Shown here: positions 60,312 to 64,000 of the stretch, in pieces
Numbering within the stretch: the first letter of the stretch is position 1
Layout: each line of letters opens with the position of its first letter
NCBI RefSeq assembly: GCF_009649815.1
Contig: NZ_WJIC01000031.1
Span: 1 to 64,000, forward strand
From: Nocardia sp. SYP-A9097
GTDB taxonomy: Bacteria > Actinomycetota > Actinomycetes > Mycobacteriales > Mycobacteriaceae
Direction: 5' to 3'
Length of the DNA: 64,000 nucleotides
Made by a program: the position numbers and the translations under genes
The notes under the pieces: generated by a model
The model's input: only the letters and a program-made list of their open reading frames with translations
Told to the model about the DNA's origin: nothing
Databases searched by the model: none

Positions 60312-61220
60312 ATGCCCGTACTGCTCGTCTTGAACGAGCTCTCGTGCGAAGAACAGCTGGCTGCCGCCGAAATCGACTGTGCCATGCGGCAGTTCATCGA
60401 AACGCTGCGCGCCGTAGCTCCCAAAGCCGCCCTTGTGACGCCGATGAAGTTGCCGAATATCGAACTGGCACCGGGCTATCCGATGAATCGCTGGGCAGCC
60501 GACGGCCGAAACCGGGATCTCTGGCGAGCAATCCGAGTGATGCAGAACAAGGCTCCGTATACATTCCAGGAGTTGGCCACAGAGATCCGAGAAGACGACG
60601 AGTTCCAGTTCAATGGACGGATAGCACAAGGTCTGGGCGTCGCGCACAATCACGACGGCTTGGCCGTCAGCCTGCCCACGCATCTCGACTGGGACACCTC
60701 ACATATTCCCGTCCGAAAACTCTGGTTGGACGAAGAAGCGGACAAATTGGTCGAGGGTACCGTGACAGTGCGTCACGCATCCGCACCCATCCACCGCGAT
60801 TTTCACGCAGATTGGCTCGCGACATTCGATGGCGATAATGCTGTCGAGACCGGTATCGAGATTTGGAAGGAACGGGGCGAACGATTCCCTGCACTGGAAT
60901 TCCTACCACGTGTGGAGGACCAGCTGACGAATCTCTCGCCCGGCTGGGTCCGACCTGTCCTCGTACGCCTCACCGAAATTCAACGGTCCATCAGTGAATG
61001 GGTTCCCACGAGTGGTCGGCAACCGGTGTGGGCAAGCAAAATCACGCCCGAACACGAGCAACGCCGCCGACTCTGCGAATTCGTCGATCTGGATGGAACG
61101 ACCCAGGTCTTCGACATGCATGCTCGATTCACTCCGGGCGTGGGGCGGATCCACTTCCGACTGAACGGCGCTGGGGGAACCGCAAGGATTGCCCACATCG
61201 GTCGCAAACTGGGCGCATGA
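60312..61220 (+). CDS. Unrecognised third protein of the DUF262-DUF3696 island
   Basis: A 302-residue protein of no family I know. It has an N-terminal helical region (LNELSCEEQLAAAEIDCAMR), then a mixed region with EDDEFQFNGRIAQGLG (about 97-112) and an acidic/His set (HLDWDTSHIPV; HRDFHADW). The C-terminus is strand-rich and ends GRIHFRLNGAGGTARIAHIG followed by RKLGA. It is 27 bases after the ATPase gene and on the same strand, so it is probably part of the same system, perhaps the effector. No membrane segment or signal peptide. The His/Asp/Glu clusters could be catalytic, but this is speculation. Confidence 0.8.
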   Translation: MPVLLVLNELSCEEQLAAAEIDCAMRQFIETLRAVAPKAALVTPMKLPNIELAPGYPMNRWAADGRNRDLWRAIRVMQNKAPYTFQELATEIREDDEFQFNGRIAQGLGVAHNHDGLAVSLPTHLDWDTSHIPVRKLWLDEEADKLVEGTVTVRHASAPIHRDFHADWLATFDGDNAVETGIEIWKERGERFPALEFLPRVEDQLTNLSPGWVRPVLVRLTEIQRSISEWVPTSGRQPVWASKITPEHEQRRRLCEFVDLDGTTQVFDMHARFTPGVGRIHFRLNGAGGTARIAHIGRKLGA

Positions 61221-61249
61221 CCTCGACGAGCGTAGCCCCGGATATGACT

Positions 61250-61278
61250 CGGGCCCCGAGAGTTGCTCTCGGGGCCCG
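61250..61278. terminator. Terminator between the island and the plsC-like gene
   Basis: Perfect 13-bp stem, CGGGCCCCGAGAG (61250-61262) and CTCTCGGGGCCCG (61266-61278), loop TTG. It separates the convergent island and acyltransferase gene. Confidence 0.85.
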
Positions 61279-61295
61279 GGTTCGGCTGAGGTGTC

Positions 61296-62021
61296 TCAGC
61301 CCGCCATGGTCTGGGGGATGCGGTCGGCGTCGGGGCGGGTGCCCGACGGGACGCCCTTCTTCAGGCTCGCGGCATAGACGTCCACGTACTCCTGGTCGCC
61401 CATTCGCATGAGTTCGTACATGATCTCGTCGGTGACGGCGCGCTCGACGAAGCGGTTGCCGCCCATGTCCTCGTAGCGCGAGAAGTCGATGGGCTTACCG
61501 AATTTCACGGTGACCTTGCGCGGACGCCAGCGGAACGGTCCAGGCGGGCAGACCTCGTCGGTGCCGATCAGGGCGACCGGGATGACCGGGACACCGGTCT
61601 CCAGGGCCAGTCGGGCGACACCGGTCTTGCCCTTGTAGAGGCGGCCGTCCGGGGAGCGGGTGCCCTCGGGGTACAGGCCGACCAGACGGCCCTCGGTCAG
61701 CAGCTTGCGCGCCGAGTCGAGGGCGCCCTCGGCGGCGGTGCCGCTGGAACGGTCGATCGGGTACTGGCCCGCACCGGAGAAGAAGAACTTCTGCAGGCGG
61801 CCCTTGAAACCCGGGGTGGTGAAGTACTCGGCCTTGGCCAAGTAGGTGATGCGGCGGGGACTCGCCAGCGGGGTGAACAGCCAGTCGGTGAACGACAGGT
61901 GGTTACCGGCCAGAATCGCGGCGCCATCGGCGGGGATATTCTCCACACCTTCGACCTTGGGCCGATTGATGAGCTGGATGAATGGTCCCACCAAGACGAA
62001 CTTCAGCAGCCAGTAGAACAT
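61296..62021 (-). CDS. PlsC-family lysophospholipid acyltransferase
   Basis: A 241-residue membrane acyltransferase. The catalytic HxxxxD is in AGNHLSFTDWLF (about residue 40); the acyl-acceptor motif is YPEGTRSPDGRLYKGKTG (about 118-135), with VPVIPVALIG further on. It adds acyl chains to lysophosphatidate or a related lipid in envelope synthesis. Position matches Rv2182c. The start is ATG 62021 with AAAGGAC upstream. Confidence 0.93.
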   Translation of the reverse strand: MFYWLLKFVLVGPFIQLINRPKVEGVENIPADGAAILAGNHLSFTDWLFTPLASPRRITYLAKAEYFTTPGFKGRLQKFFFSGAGQYPIDRSSGTAAEGALDSARKLLTEGRLVGLYPEGTRSPDGRLYKGKTGVARLALETGVPVIPVALIGTDEVCPPGPFRWRPRKVTVKFGKPIDFSRYEDMGGNRFVERAVTDEIMYELMRMGDQEYVDVYAASLKKGVPSGTRPDADRIPQTMAG

Positions 62022-62183
62022 TGCGTCCTTTCCCCTGTTTCGATACCCGGGACCGGCCTCGTTGCGGGCACCACACTCACTTGTGGACTCTACCGCTGAG
62101 ACTTGACGGTGACCAACCGCCCACTGTCGGATGTCTGTGGTTCATCAAGGTTTTACGTCATGGTCGGTGATTCGGCGGGCGTG

Positions 62184-63188
62184 TCAGCGCCCGGCCGGAC
62201 CGGCCGGCACCGCATCACGCTGCGCCTCGAGTGCTGCGCGGGCGAGTTCGGCCGCACCGATCATGCCCGCGGCCTCGCCGAGTTGGGCGGTGCGGATGCG
62301 TGCGAGGCGGCGGTGCCGCGCCCCGGTGATGGAGGCCGAATAGTGCTCGCGCGCATCGTCGAGGAAGAGCGGGGCCGATGAACTCACACCGCCCGCCACC
62401 ACAATGAGATCCGGATCGAAGATATCGCTGACGAAGGCCAGACCCAGGCCGAGCCAGCGCGCGAAATCGGCCATCACATCCTGGGCCAGCGGATCGCCGT
62501 CCTGCGCCGCGCCCGCCACCCGGCGACCGGTCAGCGAACCCGGATCGCGGTCCGCGTCCCGGGCCAGCATGGTGGAGCGGGCCGGATCGGTGGCCAGCCT
62601 TTCCAGGGCGGTATCGACCAGAGCCGTTCCGCTGCAATACCTTTCCCAGCAGCCGCGTTTACCGCAGGCGCAGGCGCGACCGTTCGGCACCACCTGCAGG
62701 TGACCGAGTTCGGGTGCGACGCCATAACTTCCGCGATACAGCCGCCCGTCGATGAGCAGCGCGGCTCCTATTCCGGTACCGATGGCCACCAGCACCACAT
62801 TGCGCCCGCCCGCCGCCGCGCCGAATCGGTACTCCGCCCACAGTGCCGCGTTCGCATCGTGTTCGAGCAGCACGGGTAGTCCGAGGCGATCGGTGAGCCG
62901 CCGCGCGACGGGTGCGTCCTCCCACGGCAGATGCGGTGCGAACCGCACCGTGGCCCGGTCCTCGTCCACGAATCCGGCGACCGCGAGTCCGACCGCGCCG
63001 ATGGCATGCCGAGCGCACAGCTCCCGCACCACCCGCGCCAGTCCGTCTTCCAATGCCCGGGCCGACTGCGGCGTGGACGCGGTCACGGTATCGAGCACCT
63101 CACCGGCACCGTCGACCACCGACGCGCGAATATTGGTGCCCCCCACATCGATTCCCACTGTCAGCGGCACCTGCCCACCGCCCCTCAT
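62184..63188 (-). CDS. ROK-family glucokinase
   Basis: A 334-residue sugar kinase. The ATP loop is VGIDVGGTNIRASVVDGAG (about residues 11-29), sugar and catalytic Asp in LLEHDANAALWAEY (about residue 108), and the zinc site is CACGKRGCWERYCSG (about 173-187), characteristic of ROK proteins. It probably phosphorylates glucose or a related sugar with ATP. ATG 63188 overlaps the upstream stop by four bases; GTG 63170 is possible. Confidence 0.92.
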   Translation of the reverse strand: MRGGGQVPLTVGIDVGGTNIRASVVDGAGEVLDTVTASTPQSARALEDGLARVVRELCARHAIGAVGLAVAGFVDEDRATVRFAPHLPWEDAPVARRLTDRLGLPVLLEHDANAALWAEYRFGAAAGGRNVVLVAIGTGIGAALLIDGRLYRGSYGVAPELGHLQVVPNGRACACGKRGCWERYCSGTALVDTALERLATDPARSTMLARDADRDPGSLTGRRVAGAAQDGDPLAQDVMADFARWLGLGLAFVSDIFDPDLIVVAGGVSSSAPLFLDDAREHYSASITGARHRRLARIRTAQLGEAAGMIGAAELARAALEAQRDAVPAGPAGR

Positions 63189-64000
63189 GCCTTGATGGTT
63201 ACGTCGATGGGGACATACCCGGCCCGCGTCGCCCCCCGCCCGCGACCTTCGTCGCCGCGCTCGGACGCAGTGCCCGGCCGCCCGGCCGTACCCGCACTAC
63301 CGCTGGAAGACGTGCCGCCACCGGAGGTTTCGCGCTCACGACGCCCCGCTGCCATGCCGGTCCGAGCCGCCGCGCCGGAGGAATCACCACCGGCTCGACG
63401 CCCGGCGGTCGCCCCTGTATCGGCGACGAAGGCATCACCGGGCATGGGAGCGCTCACGCCTTCGTCACCTTCCGCCGCCGCGCGAGCTTCGGATTCCCCG
63501 CCCGATCGGGCACCGGTCGTATCGCCCTCGGCGCGGGCGTCGCGCTCGGTCCGAATGCCTTGTGCGCCTGCGGCGAATCGGGCGATGAGCCCGGCCAGTG
63601 CGGCGCTGGGCCCGTTGGGTGCGCCCGCACTCCGGCCACCCGGAGCGGCGTGATCGTGGGCCGACTCCCCAACCGTGCCGGATTCACCTGTGGGAGTCGC
63701 GGATTCGCTGCCCGAGCCGTCACCGGGCTCGCCGTCGGCCCGGCCCGAGTTCCCGGCGGAGTCGCCGTGGCCGAATGAATCGCGCAGCCAGGCTTGATAT
63801 TCCGGGGATTCGGGGTCCAGGTCCGGCGGGATCACCGGTTCGACCGGGACACCGGCCAATGCTTCACGCAGGACGGTCACAAGGGCGGTGCCGTGGTCGG
63901 CGATGGCGGCGACCACATCGTGGTGTTCACCGCGGACCACCGCGGCGGCGGCGCACACCGGGCACCAGGCGCAGCTGGACCATTGGGTGCGCCCGTCGGT
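63185..64000 (-). CDS. Cysteine-motif protein with disordered tail, 5' end beyond right edge
   Basis: The frame continues past the window edge. The part seen starts DGRTQWSSCAWCPVCAAAAVV with a CxxCxxC cluster that may bind zinc, then a helical stretch with HHDVVAAIADHGTALVTVLRE, then a very long Gly/Ser/Ala/Glu-rich disordered tail ending VPIDVTIKA. The internal ATG near 63958 is not the true start. Its end overlaps the ROK kinase. Similar genes lie next to ROK kinases in related actinomycetes; function is unknown. Confidence 0.7.
   Translation of the reverse strand, partial: TDGRTQWSSCAWCPVCAAAAVVRGEHHDVVAAIADHGTALVTVLREALAGVPVEPVIPPDLDPESPEYQAWLRDSFGHGDSAGNSGRADGEPGDGSGSESATPTGESGTVGESAHDHAAPGGRSAGAPNGPSAALAGLIARFAAGAQGIRTERDARAEGDTTGARSGGESEARAAAEGDEGVSAPMPGDAFVADTGATAGRRAGGDSSGAAARTGMAAGRRERETSGGGTSSSGSAGTAGRPGTASERGDEGRGRGATRAGYVPIDVTIKA

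Noticed and set aside
1..64000. tRNA, rRNA, CRISPR arrays, insertion sequences or prophage genes
   Set aside because: None seen by eye; the Rv2177c-type transposase position of M. tuberculosis has no counterpart between pknL and aroG here.

Overview
This window is high-GC actinobacterial DNA, most likely from Nocardia or a close relative in the Mycobacteriales. The evidence is a complete division and cell-wall cluster in mycobacterial order with SepF and Wag31/DivIVA but no FtsA, an antigen-85-type mycolyltransferase-like esterase, a type VII secretion (WXG100) pair, a lipomannan mannosyltransferase, and a gene order that from memory follows M. tuberculosis Rv2145c to Rv2182c. The taxon is inferred from gene content, not from a search.

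Left arm (1-17.3 kb): the C-terminally incomplete end of a very large WXG-type polymorphic toxin-like protein with its small WXG100 partner; an MTB12-like lipoprotein; dinB diverging from galU; an Ag85-like esterase; a beta-propeller lipoprotein; a MarR regulator diverging from a DUF3533-type membrane protein; a TetR regulator diverging from an Ohr peroxidase; an NlpC/P60 hydrolase; and ileS behind a T-box leader.

Division and wall cluster (17.3-38.3 kb, all minus strand; transcription runs from mraZ down to wag31): mraZ, rsmH, ftsL, pbpB, murE, murF, mraY, murD, ftsW, murG, murC, ftsQ, ftsZ, pgeF, yggS-like, sepF, yggT-like, wag31. Most junctions overlap by 4 bp or sit within about 10 bp. 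Larger gaps lie before mraZ, pbpB, ftsZ, sepF and yggT. The murG gene carries an in-frame palindromic repeat insertion, and a pair of large hairpin repeats lies between sepF and yggT.

Cell-envelope and carotenoid region (38.7-53.2 kb): DUF3040 and HEPN proteins, a GNAT, then an operon-like run of carotenoid oxidoreductase, cruF, lppM and a glycosyltransferase, a secreted protein, an MTHFR, and then idsA-type prenyl synthase, crtI, mptA and crtB. Carotenoid genes are threaded between conserved envelope genes.

Right arm (53.2-64 kb): an Rv2175c-like regulator diverging from pknL (a PASTA kinase), aroG (class II DAHP synthase), an Rv2179c-like exoribonuclease, then a three-gene island: a DUF262 protein, a DUF3696-type SMC-like ATPase and an unrecognised 302-residue protein. 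The island has lower GC than its surroundings and is the best candidate here for an undescribed, probably defence-related system. It is followed by a PlsC acyltransferase, a ROK sugar kinase and an incomplete gene running off the right edge.
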